A stretch of 64,000 nucleotides of DNA from Paraphoma chrysanthemicola (GCA_020744225.1 JAGMWG010000025.1:425079-489078), one strand, 5' to 3'; positions 46,151 to 57,475 are shown, numbered from the stretch's first letter. The notes: a model not told the origin generated them from the sequence alone. Translations and numbers: made by a program.

Positions 46151-46564
46151 TATTAGACCGTGAAGTATGTAATAGAATACGTATTATGTACAAGTTCATT
46201 TTTATAATAACCTGTTAAGAGAATCAGGCCATGAAAGTATGACCCGAAGCATATTTCTAACCCCACGGCCAACAAAGAGTTATATGTGTACTAACATAGG
46301 ATCTAAAGAAAGATAACTTAATTTTTTATTAACTACATATTAGGAGTATTTGCATCTATCCTAAGTACTCCCTCGTGTCGCATGTTAACGTCCCATACTC
46401 TGCTCGGTAACACAAGCGTGAACAGTCATGATCTTGCATTGCATGTTGTTTTCGTGTTGAGGAAATCAACCGTTGACTTTAGTCTCCGGCTTTTCCCCCG
46501 TAGTAACCCTCTTACTTGCCATTTGCACCTCACAACACAATAGATAGATTCCTCCACTGACGCA
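46151..46564. other. AT-rich convergent intergenic region
   Basis: About 410 bases between two convergent genes, clearly more AT-rich than the flanks (46,150-46,370). No gene seen. Confidence 0.45.
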
Positions 46565-47440
46565 TCAGTACAAGTTGGCCACAATGTTGTTATTGTTGTT
46601 CAACTCCCATTCTGTGCTTTGATTGTCCGAAAGTTCCACAATGTTTGCTAAACGTTGACCCACGACCGGCAACGATGCTAGTGTCTCGAATCTAGCGTGG
46701 TCCAACTGAAGCGCCTGCTGGGTAGGCCCTTGCTGGGCAATGCTTTGCTTCGTGAGGTGGAGCGCTTCGAACGAAAAGAGCGCAATTCTGGTCGCAAGTT
46801 TATCGACGTGGTTTCGCAAGGCTTCGGCACTAGGGTATGCCGAGTTGATTCAACCAATGCGGGCAGCCTCAGTAGGCTTGACTTGAGCTGCGGAGAGCAT
46901 GTATTCCGATGCAAGCCCCGGGCCAATCAACCTGATTAACTGCTGTAGCCCACCAACGTGTATCAGTCCAACGGCAGCCTCAGGTGCTCCGAATTGTGCC
47001 TCAGGACCCGCAAATCTCATATCCATGCGCAGTATGTGTTCGTCTCCCGCTCCCCAGGCTCGTCCATTCACTTCCGCGATGAATATAATCGAGGAGGTTA
47101 GAAGACGATTAAGATTGTCGTAGTAGGTTTCCAGGACCGCGGAGGCATTCACACTAGGCGGAGCAGTAGAACCAAGGATGTTCAGATCGATCTGCGCGCC
47201 AAAAAATCCAGGCACGTCGCTGGATACTACTACAACTTTCGTTCGATTGTCTCCTGTGAACTCTTTCAGGCCTTGGTTTAGGTCGGAGATGACGTTCTTG
47301 TCGAAGAGATTTACAGGCGGGTTGCTGATTGTGAGACGTGCAGCGCTGCATGCATCGTTGATACAGCTTTTTTCGACAGTGTCCCGAGCCACTGACTGGC
47401 CAATGATCAGATGGAGAGCAAATGCCACCAAGGAATGCAT
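46565..47440 (-). pseudogene. Secreted-type crotonase (enoyl-CoA hydratase-like) with internal TGA
   Basis: Crotonase-fold protein. Minus-strand frame from the Met at 47440, where MHSLVAFALHLIIGQSVARD looks like a signal peptide, to the stop at 46565; one TGA (46850-46852) interrupts it after TEAARIG. Beyond the TGA the same frame continues for 94 codons with family-like sequence (INSAYPSAEALRNHVDKLA, RIALF), so the break is a single nonsense codon at a place where Trp would fit, not a frameshift. An intron that would remove it would have to be about 26 bp, too short. Oxyanion-hole blocks are VVVVSSDVPGFFGAQIDLN and IAEVNGRAWGAGDE. The change TGG to TGA is not in the CpA context preferred by RIP. 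Alternatively a truncated 196-residue protein is made. A signal peptide on a crotonase is unusual; function unknown. Confidence 0.7.
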
Positions 47441-48384
47441 ATTTGATGTGGTGACTCTAGTTGCCGTGGCTAGCTTGAGATAGTAGATAGTATAATGATG
47501 GACAAGGTGGGATAGCAATGAAGTCATTCGGAGGAATAGCTCCGTACTTATGAAGACTCGATAATCGTAATTGATCATTGCCTTCCTCTTTCGTAGTCTG
47601 ACATATCAAGTCATCAAGCCGATGAGAGTATTTGAGAACGTGTGGTATCAGTAAGTACAGAATGTAATCGACTAATCTTCTCTGGAATAGTTGTCAACAA
47701 AATCACGTGTCACGCGCACCTACTGCCTGATATAGAGTGCAACTATGGGTTGGTTATGAGACCATAGGTCTTGATTGGATGCTTCACAAATCCTCAAATT
47801 GCTAGTAGTCTCGTTAAGGTTGAGGACATTTGTCAGCGCACTTGTCGCAACATTGATAAGCAAAATCATAGTCAGGAAGCTGAAGTCTTATCCACTAGTT
47901 TGGAAGTCCTCAATTACATGACCTCATGATCACATACCCTGCAAGCGTGTCGAAAGGACGGATCTTGTGATACGAATGCGTGCGGATTGTAGCAGCACTT
48001 CATCGTGATACACAAGTATGGGTTAGTCCGGCAGCGAACAAACTTCATGAGCAACATCCTAAGTTGACACCAGTGATGAGCATGTTCACAAGCGTTGCTC
48101 GAAGCATGTACTACTTGTAGATATGAGCAATTGCAACTCATCATTCACAGATTAATGTTACTCGGAGGAAATTGCCTTCCCAATGACGACAAAGGTGCAA
48201 TTCTAACAAGCACTCAAAGGATTTGTAAAATACTGTTCCAATGGGACCTCAGATTACGGACAATCTCCTTGCGCTTTGCATTGTGTGTATGTTGTTGTAT
48301 GTCCTCGGGACCTTGTTCATCTTAGGAAATCAATTGCGAAGGCTTTCACGAAAAGTACCCAGTACGCCCAGCACAGGGCACTTC
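47441..48384. other. Intergenic region
   Basis: About 940 bases between the crotonase-like gene and the NmrA-like gene, both on the minus strand. Short open frames only. It should contain the crotonase promoter. Confidence 0.4.
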
Positions 48385-49507
48385 TCAACCAAACATAGGT
48401 TTCCAATTCTCAGTCCTGATATAATCCTCAATTCGCACAGGACTCACGTCCATCATGATCTAATAACAGTCAGCAGGCGACTCTCTGGTAAATTGAGTCT
48501 GCTCAATCACACTTACATCGGTAGTGAGCGTGACAGCAGGATCTCCACCATGATAACCAAACTCTGTCATATAGCCGTACATTTCCGCCATCTCCTCCGC
48601 GAAACCTCCATTGTCATCGAGCTTCGAATGTTCCGCGATGGTTGTTCTTTCCAGTCTCGCAGGAACACCTGTAGTCTTGCTCCATAATTCAATGTACTCT
48701 CCCCATGTTATGTGAGCACCAAAGGCGAGTAAGTTAGTTCCGACAGGAAGCTGAGTAAGTGCGTAGACGAACTTTCCTGCATCCTTTGGGACTACCATAG
48801 GAATCTTCTCATCACCACTCCCTGGGATGCGTAGTACCATGGATGCGTCGTCCAACTATGCGAGAATCAGCTATGCCAATATATAATCTCATTGAACCTA
48901 CCTTAACCCAAGGCACAAACATTTGACCATACTTCCAATTATCTGCGAAAAGACCCATCTGAAGTATGGACATTTTACTTGCAAGGGTCGAGTGCTTTTC
49001 ACGGATGTAATCTACAACGTGGGCTTTGGAGTCGAAGTGCCAGACTTTCATGTACTTGCCCTTACTCCACGTAGAGGATTTGGACAGAGACGACCATATG
49101 AAAAGCTCTAGGGTGTCGAGTTTCGAAACAGCGTCTGCAATGTTCTGTCCCTGCCTGATTTCGAGATCATGAGCTTGTTGTTGTGATCCAACCTTCGTGG
49201 CAATCTCCGATAGATATGCAGTGTTGCCAAATACGATATGGGCACCAGTGATTGATTCTTCGAGAGATTGCTCGTCAAATATGTCTGCTTGAATCAACTC
49301 GACACCCTTGAGAATAAGATCTTGACACTTTGGCTTGCTGAGGTCTCGTGTTAACCCTCTAACCTTAAAGCCTGGCTGGCTGAGGAAAGTATCTGCAACA
49401 GATGATCCCTGATATGCGAGGTCAAACTCTAGCTTCTCAGAGAGTGGTCTTGGTGGACTGCGTACCTGTGTGCCGGTGATTCCGATTACTACAATGATTT
49501 TGGACAT
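48385..49507 (-). CDS. NmrA-like NAD(P)-binding protein
   Basis: Atypical SDR of the NmrA/HSCARG group; members sense NAD(P) or reduce small molecules. Minus-strand exons 49466-49507, 48902-49408, 48517-48855 and 48385-48459 give about 320 residues. The first intron (57 bp, GTACGC to ATATCAG) is in frame and easily missed; removing it restores GITGTQGSSVADTFL, the family's dinucleotide-binding start. Further blocks are FKVRGLTRDLSKPK, GVELIQADIFDEQSLEESI and LFIWSSLS. The last intron (48460-48516) leads to a short final exon ending NWKPMFG, which replaces a shorter read-through end. The active-site Tyr-x3-Lys of classical SDRs is absent, as is usual for NmrA-like proteins. Divergent from an isochorismatase-like gene. 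Confidence 0.87.
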
Positions 49508-50381
49508 AACTTGGCCAAATGCGACTGTAATAGTTACAATTACGATGGGACAATAATGGAAGCGACCGAGCAGAAATCGATCAAGAAAGCCGGTGGGCGC
49601 TTCTCGTGGACCCAAATTTGTGGTGCGCTTTGCTATGCAGATTCTGTTTCCTGCACTTCGGACGGTCTTATACAGCGCATGATTGATGAGACATTGTTTG
49701 AAAGTGCTAAAGCTTACCAAAGATCATGCACAAGACGCACTCATCGTACAGCTAAGTAGGACAAGGTCCGTTTCAAAGCGTGCGGCAGCGCTCTTACTGC
49801 CTTTTTCACATCATACAGCACGTGCGCCTGTCTTCTTCACCAGAACTGGATACGTCGCTCATCCTTTCTCCGAGTGCGCGCTTATATTTGCTGTGTTGCT
49901 TTGACCGTGATAACGACTCAACACTGTTCATGATAGCACACTAGCAGGGAGCGATTCTAAATTCGCTCGAGTTCCGCGCTAAGAGCGCTCTTACTTCCAA
50001 CCTCGGTAAGACTACTGCCCCGCGCTCCACACATGACAGGTCCGTGCGGCAGCTTTGAGTTAGTCCTGCGAGTGATCTCAGTAATCTCGGAGTAGAGACA
50101 TCTAGCACGCTTCGATCTACGAAGTGCAGCTAGATGATGGGGCACGTTCGGCGATGCCGTGCTGACCAAATCAACAAATGACCTTGGCTAGCTTCTGAGA
50201 TCGCCGCGATCAATTCAAGCATCTACACTAGATGGGGCAGTAAGAGCGCCCCAACCTCGTTAGGTTGGTGGAAAATGATTCCTATTGAAGAGATCGCAAT
50301 GACCTATCGATGGCCGTCTCCTCTGAATAGATTTTTTGGATCTGATCAACACCTTCCTTTGCAACAATTTATCGTGTCATC
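49508..50381. promoter_or_regulatory. Divergent promoter region, NmrA-like / isochorismatase
   Basis: About 870 bases between divergent start codons. No gene is convincing; open frames near 49,510-49,900 lack features. Confidence 0.4.
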
Positions 50382-51164
50382 ATGTTTGAGAATACGGCAC
50401 TTATACTCATCGATGTCTACAATGACTTCCTCCATCCGAATGGCAAAGCCACACCGGCGTTAGCAGAGTCTCTCGAGAAAGCCCAAACGATACATAACCT
50501 TAAGTTGGCCCTCCATACGGCCCGGCACGCTAAAATTCCCGTGTATTACAGCCTCCATCAGCAATATCACGATGGCAAATATGCGGGGTTCCGTCACTGG
50601 AACGATATGCTGCGAAGCATTGAGAGCACTCGAGGTTTTGAGGAAAGCAGCTTTGGTGCGCAGATTTATGAGGATCTCGTGCCTGATGCGAAGCTAGGCG
50701 ATACCGTCATCTCCAAACATTGGAATCAAAGGTCCGCTGATTCATGAGGACCGCGATTTTTCACCACTTAAAGACGACAGCTCATTCCATAACACGGACC
50801 TCGACTGGCTCCTGCGCCAAAAGGACATTACACATATTGTCTTTGCTGGCTTGATTGCAAACACCTGTCTCGAAACCAGTGCCCGCGTGGCGAACGAGCT
50901 GTATGTATCGCGTGCACAATCTGAAAATCACTCTAAACTGACAATGGTATCACAGAGGTTACAAGATAACGATGCTGTTAGTTCTCCCCGCAGATAGTCC
51001 AAAGACATGTGGCAAATTTTGCTTACACCACGTTCAGCAATGATGCAACTGCTGGATGGACAACAGCCTCCATGGATGCCGCTGTGCAATATAGTTGGCC
51101 TGCATTCGCCCACGAGGTACTGACAACGGCGCAGTGGACTGCACAGCTTGCAAATCAATCTTAA
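50382..51164 (+). CDS. Isochorismatase-like cysteine hydrolase
   Basis: Cysteine hydrolase of the isochorismatase/nicotinamidase fold; hydrolyses vinyl-ether or amide substrates. Exons 50382-50731, 50781-50900, 50956-50976 (21 bp) and 51038-51164 give about 205 residues. The triad is complete: Asp in LILIDVYNDFL, Lys in TVISKHWNQ and Cys in LIANTCLETSAR; the first intron falls right after HWNQ and restores SSFHNTDLDWLL. The micro-exon encodes GYKITM and connects to LNDATAGWTTASM, as the family requires. Exact substrate not known. With the neighbouring NmrA-like protein and Zn2Cys6 factor it may belong to a small accessory metabolic group. Confidence 0.87.
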
Positions 51165-51488
51165 AGGCAGATCGTCGCAATCATCTTTCCTTGGGGCAAA
51201 TATGTTGAGATGTAGACATAAATGAGATGACTTTGCGTCACGAGCTGTGGACCCAGCGTTTCGGTAAAAGGCACGCTAAGTTAACGTTAGGTTCCCTGAG
51301 TCGGAATGCCCGTGCACCTACCTGCATCAAGCTTACATTGATCATCCAAGAACGCAGATTCCGCCACATTATGTTCATCGGATCAGTAATCATGATCTGC
51401 TGAATCCACATTACTCAGCTGCGATTGTCCATATAATCACGACAACATGCAGCCGTCGTAAGCCAAGTGCCTTCCCTGATCTAAAAGA
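51165..51488. other. Intergenic region
   Basis: About 320 bases between two + strand genes, presumed promoter of the Zn2Cys6 factor. No gene seen. Confidence 0.4.
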
Positions 51489-53160
51489 ATGGTCGGTGGA
51501 CATACACCTGGTTCGAGCCGACGATGTGACAATTGCACACGTCGACGTAAGAAGGTCAGCCATCTAGGTCCCATCCAACTCTGTCGGTTACACTTGTGGA
51601 TTGAACAGGAGAGGCTGACCATTGCTCAAAATACAGTGTGACCTTCAAGCTCCACGGTGCGGTCCATGTCAACAGAGCAGATTGCTCTGTAGTGGTCCCA
51701 AGTCTGAAGATGCGACTTTCATCAACAATGCAGCTCAAACATTCCGCTCGGGAGAGCAGCGACAGGCCCTTCGAGTAGCATATCGCAATCGAACCGGGGT
51801 TGGAGGAGCTGACAATGGGGCGTCGTTCGAAAACTTCTATCAGCTTGTCCTCCGCAATGTACAATTGCTCCGATCTGCCGTAGCCAGAAATGAGTTCAAG
51901 TCCTCGATGCATAACCGTCTAGCTGAGCGCATGGCAGGCGACTATTCGACACAAAGTACCTACGCTGCGCTTTTGGAAGACTTCAAACCTAGAATGAGTG
52001 GAGGTATCTTTGGTGCGGACCGTGTTGACCTGCCTTCACTTAAACATTATTCAAACATCGCCAATTGCCTTCGAGGATTAGTTCCGCTCGCATTCACGGC
52101 ATCTCCTCTTCTAGACCATTCAATTTTCAGCCTGTTGTCCTTGTACTATGGGCAGCTCCATGGCGACGAGGGCCTTCAGCGTTTATCTCAAAGCACATAC
52201 ACGCACGCGCTTCAGCACTTTCACAAGCAACTTGCAATCGTGTTGTCCCAGCAAGTGGGTGCACATACAAAAGCTCACGGAGAACTGTTTTGCTCGTCGA
52301 TTGCCCTGCAGGTTCTGGAACATCTCAGAAGCATCGAAGTTCATGGTTTTGCCCATCTCGCTCACATCGATGGCGGCCTTTCCATGCTCAAAGACTTCGG
52401 GCTGGAGATGGTCAAACAGTCGGCCAGCATACGGACAGCCTGGCGAGGCTTCAGGGGCATCGCGGCTTGCGTTGCTATCGAAAGACGTGCGCCCACCTTC
52501 CTTGCGGATTCAATATGGCTCCAAGCGCCGTGGGAAGGCTCGTCAAAGGTAGCAAGGGATGAACTCAACGATCTTGGCCTATTGATTCCAGCGCAATTAC
52601 ACCTCGGCGACGTTCTCAGCGCAGCAGCGCAAAGAGGCGATTTGACTCCAACGTCTACCATCGACGGTTCACTATTGCAGCTTAATGCCATCTCAAACCT
52701 GCAAAGGCGGCTTACTCAATGGTTGTATCGCTTAGAAACAGGAATCGAATGTGCATTATATTGGCCAAACCTTAACGTGCCATCGCGAGCTCGGTCGCAA
52801 CGGGACCCAGAATGCCAACAAAAGTACACCAGCGACTTTCAACGACTCACTTTCTCTTGTGGTACGATCGCTGGTCTACTTGCATACTTCTGGTCTCTTG
52901 AGCTCGAGCTCCTGATGAGTCGAATCGACTTGCATGAATTGATCCTACGGTATAGCGACTCGGACGACCCGCTTCTCCCGCATGCAAGGACTGTCACGGA
53001 CAACTCGCTGAAACACGATGTTGAGCGAGCAGAGGAAGTGTCTCAGCTCATTCTCCAAACGGAGCCTCGTCTGAACAGTTGCTATGAGGGCCTGATTTGC
53101 ATCCAGAGCTCGATGAGAACGCTTCACCGCTATTCCAAGCATTCCCGCTCGAGACTCTAA
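51489..53160 (+). CDS. Zn2Cys6 transcription factor
   Basis: Nuclear binuclear-cluster regulator. Exons 51489-51554 and 51637-53160 give about 529 residues. The zinc cluster is split by the 82 bp intron: RRCDNCTRRRKK then CDLQAPRCGPCQQSRLLC, so all six Cys are present near residues 13-40. The rest resembles the fungal-specific factor family annotated as DUF3468-type (helical; LFCSSIALQVLEHLRSIE, HLAHIDGGLSMLKDFG). The protein has no leucine zipper that I can see. Its job is not known; candidate targets are the adjacent isochorismatase-like and PTH11-like genes. Starting at 51489 is required to obtain the first three cysteines. Confidence 0.87.
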
Positions 53161-53350
53161 TTGCTCACAAGGAATCGTTAGGTTAACAGTTTACTTTATA
53201 TATAACTATAAATAACTTAGCTATCTTACCTACGCTCTCTATAGAAGTACTCTTAGCAAGAGAAATACTTGTACGCCTAACAGGTCGATGTATGTTCTAT
53301 TCTACTTCTCTACTAAGAATCTAACATTATCTATGTACACTGTGTAAGTG
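53161..53350. other. AT-rich convergent spacer
   Basis: About 190 bases, strongly AT-rich (TTTATATATAACTATAAATAAC near 53,193-53,215) between convergent genes. Possibly RIP-affected or simply a 3' region. Confidence 0.4.
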
Positions 53351-54616
53351 CTAAACATGAATTGTTGACACCTTAGTCACGCTGTGCTCGCTGTTTCCGT
53401 CGCTCCTCGTGCGAGGCCTACCTTTTCTATCTTCTCGAGTTACTACCGTATCCGTTATGCTATCCTCGATGTGCCTAAGTGGATACTCATCAGGTTCCAA
53501 TCCGAGCTGATTTCCCAACTTATGTCCGGAGCCAATACTGCCAGAGTACTTGGCACGATCAATGGTTCCTTTGTTGGAATTCCAAAGACGAGCTGGTGAT
53601 ACGATTTTGAGGAGCGGCCGGAGTGTCGTAATACAGCAATTGATTATAGCCACTGCAGGTTCAACGACTGACCAGAACACGGCATCGTGCATGGTGTACG
53701 AAAGGTCGGTATAATCGACGTTGAGCAAGACAGTGATGCGAATTATGCTTATGGCCGTCACACTGAGAACGGGTAAGCTTGCCTCTACGTGATTTTGAGT
53801 GGCGCGAATACATACAAGAGGCCGATTCCAAAGATGGCAATCAAACCAAGCTTCGTCCCGATAGCCATCGGCAACTTCCTTATAAACGGTATGGGCAGTA
53901 ACATGATAACCAAATCAGTAAGCATGTTGAAGATACCAATCGTCACAAATGCGACATTGTAGCTACCGCAGTGTCCGCCGGGGATTGTCGGGTTCCAATT
54001 CATCTCCAACGGCGTACAGAGCAGGAAGATCTGCAGTATACTACCTAGCCAGTAGCCACCCACCACTCCCATGCATATCCAAACACATATTCGTAAGTCG
54101 TGCAGGGGCGGGGGAAATATGCGGAGGTAGAACCACAGGTAGGATAGCTTCACGCTGGCCATGGCTGTATAGTACACAGCCTGGAAGGCTACTATTTGCT
54201 GACCCATGAAGACTATGTTCGCCAGAGGTAATTCGGTAATATGATATCGCATCCCATGGTTCGCGTACGTGACGTGCATTGAGAGCGTACCTGGCTTGCT
54301 GTTTAGTTCGTTTTGTCTACCTTGGACATATTATCGACCAGTCAAGTGGCGGTAGTTCTGCCGTACCAAATGTAAAAACCAGCGAAGTCACTGCTGCGAC
54401 ATCATCCCACCTGTCGACTTTTCAGAAATCACGATACATGGCCTACGGACGAGGCGATACATACCATACTTTTGTCTCGCGAATTCGTCTCACGAAGAAT
54501 CGCAACGCAACCAGCGTGGCCGCGAGTCCAAGAAGGAAGAAGTTGGCGGCAAGTTGGCTCGTCACGATGGGTGACCCGAAAATGTTTGTCTTGGTCAATG
54601 GATCTGAGGGTTGCAT
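53351..54616 (-). CDS. PTH11/rhodopsin-type seven-helix membrane protein
   Basis: Fungal integral membrane protein of the rhodopsin-like (PTH11-related) family, thought to act as G-protein-linked or sensory receptors in the plasma membrane. Minus-strand exons 54465-54616, 54367-54410, 53816-54290 and 53351-53762 give about 360 residues; introns are 53-76 bp. The splices join RETKVW to WDDVAAVTSL (the hallmark W-W-D-D), then TFG to TLSMHVTYANHG, then GIGLF to VTAISIIRI. Seven hydrophobic helices can be traced. Family elements include ASVKLSYLWFYLRIF, NPTIPGGHCGSYNVA and LTDLVIMLLPIPFI. The cytosolic tail of about 80 residues is polar. No CFEM domain precedes the helices, so it is the short type. 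Confidence 0.87.
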
Positions 54617-55034
54617 GCTGTGCTATGATAAATATGTCTCAAAGTTGAATAAAGAGCTTCTATGCTTGTTTTAAAAGGTTTTGTCCATACCGCGGAGCAA
54701 GGATTGAGAATCCCAATGATCAAAAACAAACATTAGGAGAAGCAAGAGTAAACCGTGTGGCTGGTCAGGACCAATGGAAACCACTCGGTACATGCCGTTA
54801 GCGTTCCCGGGGATATTATAGCGCGGCTCACCTGCCTTCGTCCGCAACCCATAATCGTGGACCTGCACTGCACCCCGCTTTGTCTAAAAAGGCTCAAGTG
54901 CTCATCCACTAATGTAACTCTCCTAGACCTCTCTACCACAACAGTAAACCGGATTCCAAGTGATGTAAAAATCTCGCATCGCCCCAATACTCGACTATAA
55001 TTGACTGATTGAGCCTACTTGATGTACGACATCC
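54617..55034. other. Intergenic region
   Basis: About 420 bases, promoter side of the receptor-like gene. No gene seen. Confidence 0.4.
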
Positions 55035-55345
55035 TTTGATGCCCTTCTGATCAAGGACCGGACTTCGTTGTCGTTGGTGGCGGGATCGGGGATTTGGTGG
55101 TCGCGAGTCGTCCGCAAGAACACGAGCACGAAAGTTCTGTTCATAGAAGCGGAAGTCACTTTATGGAGACCCTGAATATGATGAAACCTCATGACCGAGC
55201 CACTGGGGAGCTGAGGGCAACCCCGACACCAGGTGCGTTTACATACGACTTCGACCATGACTGATGCTCGACTAAACACACGTCAATGGCAGGCAGATGC
55301 CGTGCGCAGTGGGTAGATGTGATATTGGTTCCGATTCACACCGAT
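55035..55345 (+). pseudogene. Relic of a GMC oxidoreductase N terminus
   Basis: Reading + strand, DFVVVGGGIGDLVVASR (about 55,063-55,110) is the FAD-binding start of a glucose-methanol-choline oxidoreductase. The family's next strand appears in another frame (VVRKNTSTKVLFIEAE, 55,110-55,155), so there is a frameshift, followed by stops. A further block GRQMPCAVGR near 55,290-55,320 resembles the family's G-R-x-x-P-x-G-x-x-x-G-G-S region but the glycines are lost. The rest of the gene is missing. A degraded fragment, not coding. Confidence 0.6.
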
Positions 55346-55549
55346 GATTGGCATCCCATTGCTAACTGATCTCCCACTCTCGTTTAGCGAGACGGTTCGT
55401 GGCCGCCACGGTCTGCGCAGCCAATCATGATATACGCCACCGGAATTCCCACGACGCCACCAAACCCCTTTTGCTGGATCTGAAGTAAACGCTGCACGCT
55501 ACTGACAAGTGCATTATGCTAACGTTATTGCTGAGGCGAGACTAGACTC
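55346..55549. other. Transition zone
   Basis: About 200 bases of normal composition between the GMC relic and the AT-rich RIP-type zone. Nothing recognisable. Confidence 0.3.
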
Positions 55550-55770
55550 CCAGCTAACAGAATCTTAGGCTTAGGCAGCATGAGAAGTTAAGCACCTATT
55601 AACAGAGGAGCTGCTACAGAAGGAGGCTGCTAGAGAAGCTTAAGGTCGGCAACAGGCAGATCTAGACAGTGTCTAGACAGAACAGAAAGAAGCAGTAGAG
55701 GAACAAGCGCGGGATAAGGAAGAACAGAAACTAACATTATTAGGATGCTAACTTTTGCTGCAAAAGTGTT
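55550..55770 (+). pseudogene. Degraded coiled-coil coding remnant, possibly a transposase C terminus
   Basis: The + strand reads as a Glu/Gln/Ala/Arg-rich helix (KEAAREA, GRQQADLDSV, TEQKEAVEEQARDKEEQK) broken by TAG/TAA where Gln or Trp would fit. Such tails occur at the C termini of Fot1/Pogo-type transposases. The assignment is weak; that it is mutated coding DNA is likelier. Confidence 0.35.
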
Positions 55771-55797
55771 AAAAACTAGCCTATGTATAGGCGTAAA

Positions 55798-55932
55798 CAC
55801 TAGTAAAAGCTAGTACGCGACTTAGTAAAAGCTAGTGCGTAACCTAGTAAAAGTTAGTGCGTAACTTAGCAAAAGCTAGTATACAACTTAGTAAAAGTTA
55901 GTACGTAACTTAGTAAAAGTTAGTGCGCAACT
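55798..55932. repeat. Imperfect 22 bp tandem repeat, about 6 copies
   Basis: Units of the form CTTAGTAAAAGTTAGTGCGTAA recur with C/T and G/A differences between copies, as expected of a repeat that has been exposed to C-to-T mutation. Seen directly. Confidence 0.85.
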
Positions 55933-55935
55933 ATT

Positions 55936-56859
55936 ATAGTTACCTTAGGAAGTAGACTAGAAGTAGCTAATTATACTCTAATATGTATTCTATAAAGAAA
56001 GTAACTTCTCTTCTTTACTTTTACTAACAAAATTTTAGCGCCTATATAGATACTAAGGTTCTCTTCTTTACTTTTTTAAAGTATAATTATTAGACAAATA
56101 AGCTAATTAGTGCACTAGTAGCGTTAAGGCAGATAAATATAAATGTATTGTCTCTATATAAGAATAGACGAATCGCTAGAGAGTTCTCTAGCAATCTCTT
56201 AGCTTATATAGTGCTAGCACGTACGTAATAGAAATACGAAGAGCTCTGTAAGGCGCAGGCCTTATATTATCTCTCTTCTTAAGTTAAATTATCTTAATTT
56301 AAGAGATTATCTCTCCTAACCAAGACAACGCGACCATTTAGACCTGTTATGTGCCGAAATTAGCTAGCGCTACTATTATGCTAAGCAAAAGCAGACAAAA
56401 TAGTACGCAAATAGCTATATGCAAAAGGTTCGTTAATATTAGTAGGATTGCTTTAATCTATATAAGAAAGTTATTTATATTAGTTGTGATAGTAGAGTTA
56501 TTGCTTTATGTATTAGAATAACTATGTAGTTGTAGCTAAGTAAGTTTTGTTGTATTTATAAGAGTTAGCAAAGTTCTGCTGTGAACGTAGATTACGCAGC
56601 TCATTACAATAGTTATATTTTAGCAGAGTAATAATAGAACTTACATTTAGAAAAGAGGCTTCAGCAGCTTTATTTAAAGACAGCGCTTACCTAGCGTAGA
56701 CTATACACTTAACATATTACTATATAAAAGCATTAACTACAGAGAAATATAGAAGGTTACTTTAAGGCACAGCTAGTAACTAAGATTACTACTTGTTCGC
56801 AGAACTTATTAAGGCAATAGAAGATACGTAGTAAAGTAAGTACTCTTACTGTAGATAAT
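55936..56859. other. AT-rich RIP-type sequence, unassigned
   Basis: About 920 bases with very high A+T and frequent TAG/TAA in all frames. No protein can be read through it. It could be the upstream half of the ruined paralogue that follows, or a different dead element. Confidence 0.5.
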
Positions 56860-57475
56860 ACAGAAAAGTACTTCTACTATCTTTACGAGTATACGGTGCT
56901 TATCTATCTAGAACACGCGATAGGCGTATAGAATCTTAACTTATATCTTCGCAACTACTACGCTGTACTAGCTAAAGAGTAGAGAGCAATTATTAAGTAG
57001 TATAGCTAGGCTACAATCAAAAAAGCTAATTAAGTGCACTTACTATTACTAATAGAGAGGCCGATTAAAGAGCTTAGAAAGCTGCTAAGTAAATATTAAT
57101 GCACTAATATAGACTGTAATTATATCTCTATTAACAAAGTCGTCTTCTAGATACACTGCAAGAAAGAGCATAAGCTGCAATAGATAGGCAATACAAGTAA
57201 GCTCTATACAGAAGTTAAGATATAGACATTCTTCTAGATAAGTAGGTTGCAGCAATACTTTGTAGTTAATAAAGTTAACAACAAGAATAAGCTATCTACT
57301 GTAGTTAAGGTGCAAGATAAAGTAGATAAGCTACTTACTAGTTAGAGTAAGACAAAGCAGCTAGAGAAAGAAAAGGCGTAGGTTATAGACGCGGAGGCGG
57401 CAAAGACAGACAGGACTAGCTAGTTTAAGTAGACTAGGTAGCTAGAGTATCTTGCAAAACAGAACTAAATACATC
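56860..57475 (+). pseudogene. RIP-degraded OrsD-like paralogue of the telomeric helicase N terminus
   Basis: One + strand frame, ignoring many TAG/TAA codons, matches the N-terminal part of the telomeric gene downstream in order and spacing: EYTVLIYLEHAIGV with FLEEFGVLVCKQHHTGV; NLNLYLRNYYAVLA with NLDRHLREQHRTPIA; IHCKKEHKL with THCRKLHQL; GNTSKLYTEVKI with GDKSALYSTVKV; LQQYFVV with LQKYFIV; EAAKTDRTS with EAAKTDKTG. Stop codons fall where the intact copy has Trp or Gln, or at unaligned positions. The zinc-ligand pattern (C, H, H and C) is partly kept. No helicase part follows. It is a dead second copy, and diverged enough that it is not a recent duplicate. Confidence 0.75.

Noticed and set aside
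53160..53350. Possible AT-rich transposon remnant
   Set aside because: Too short, with no inverted repeats; likely just a 3' intergenic region.
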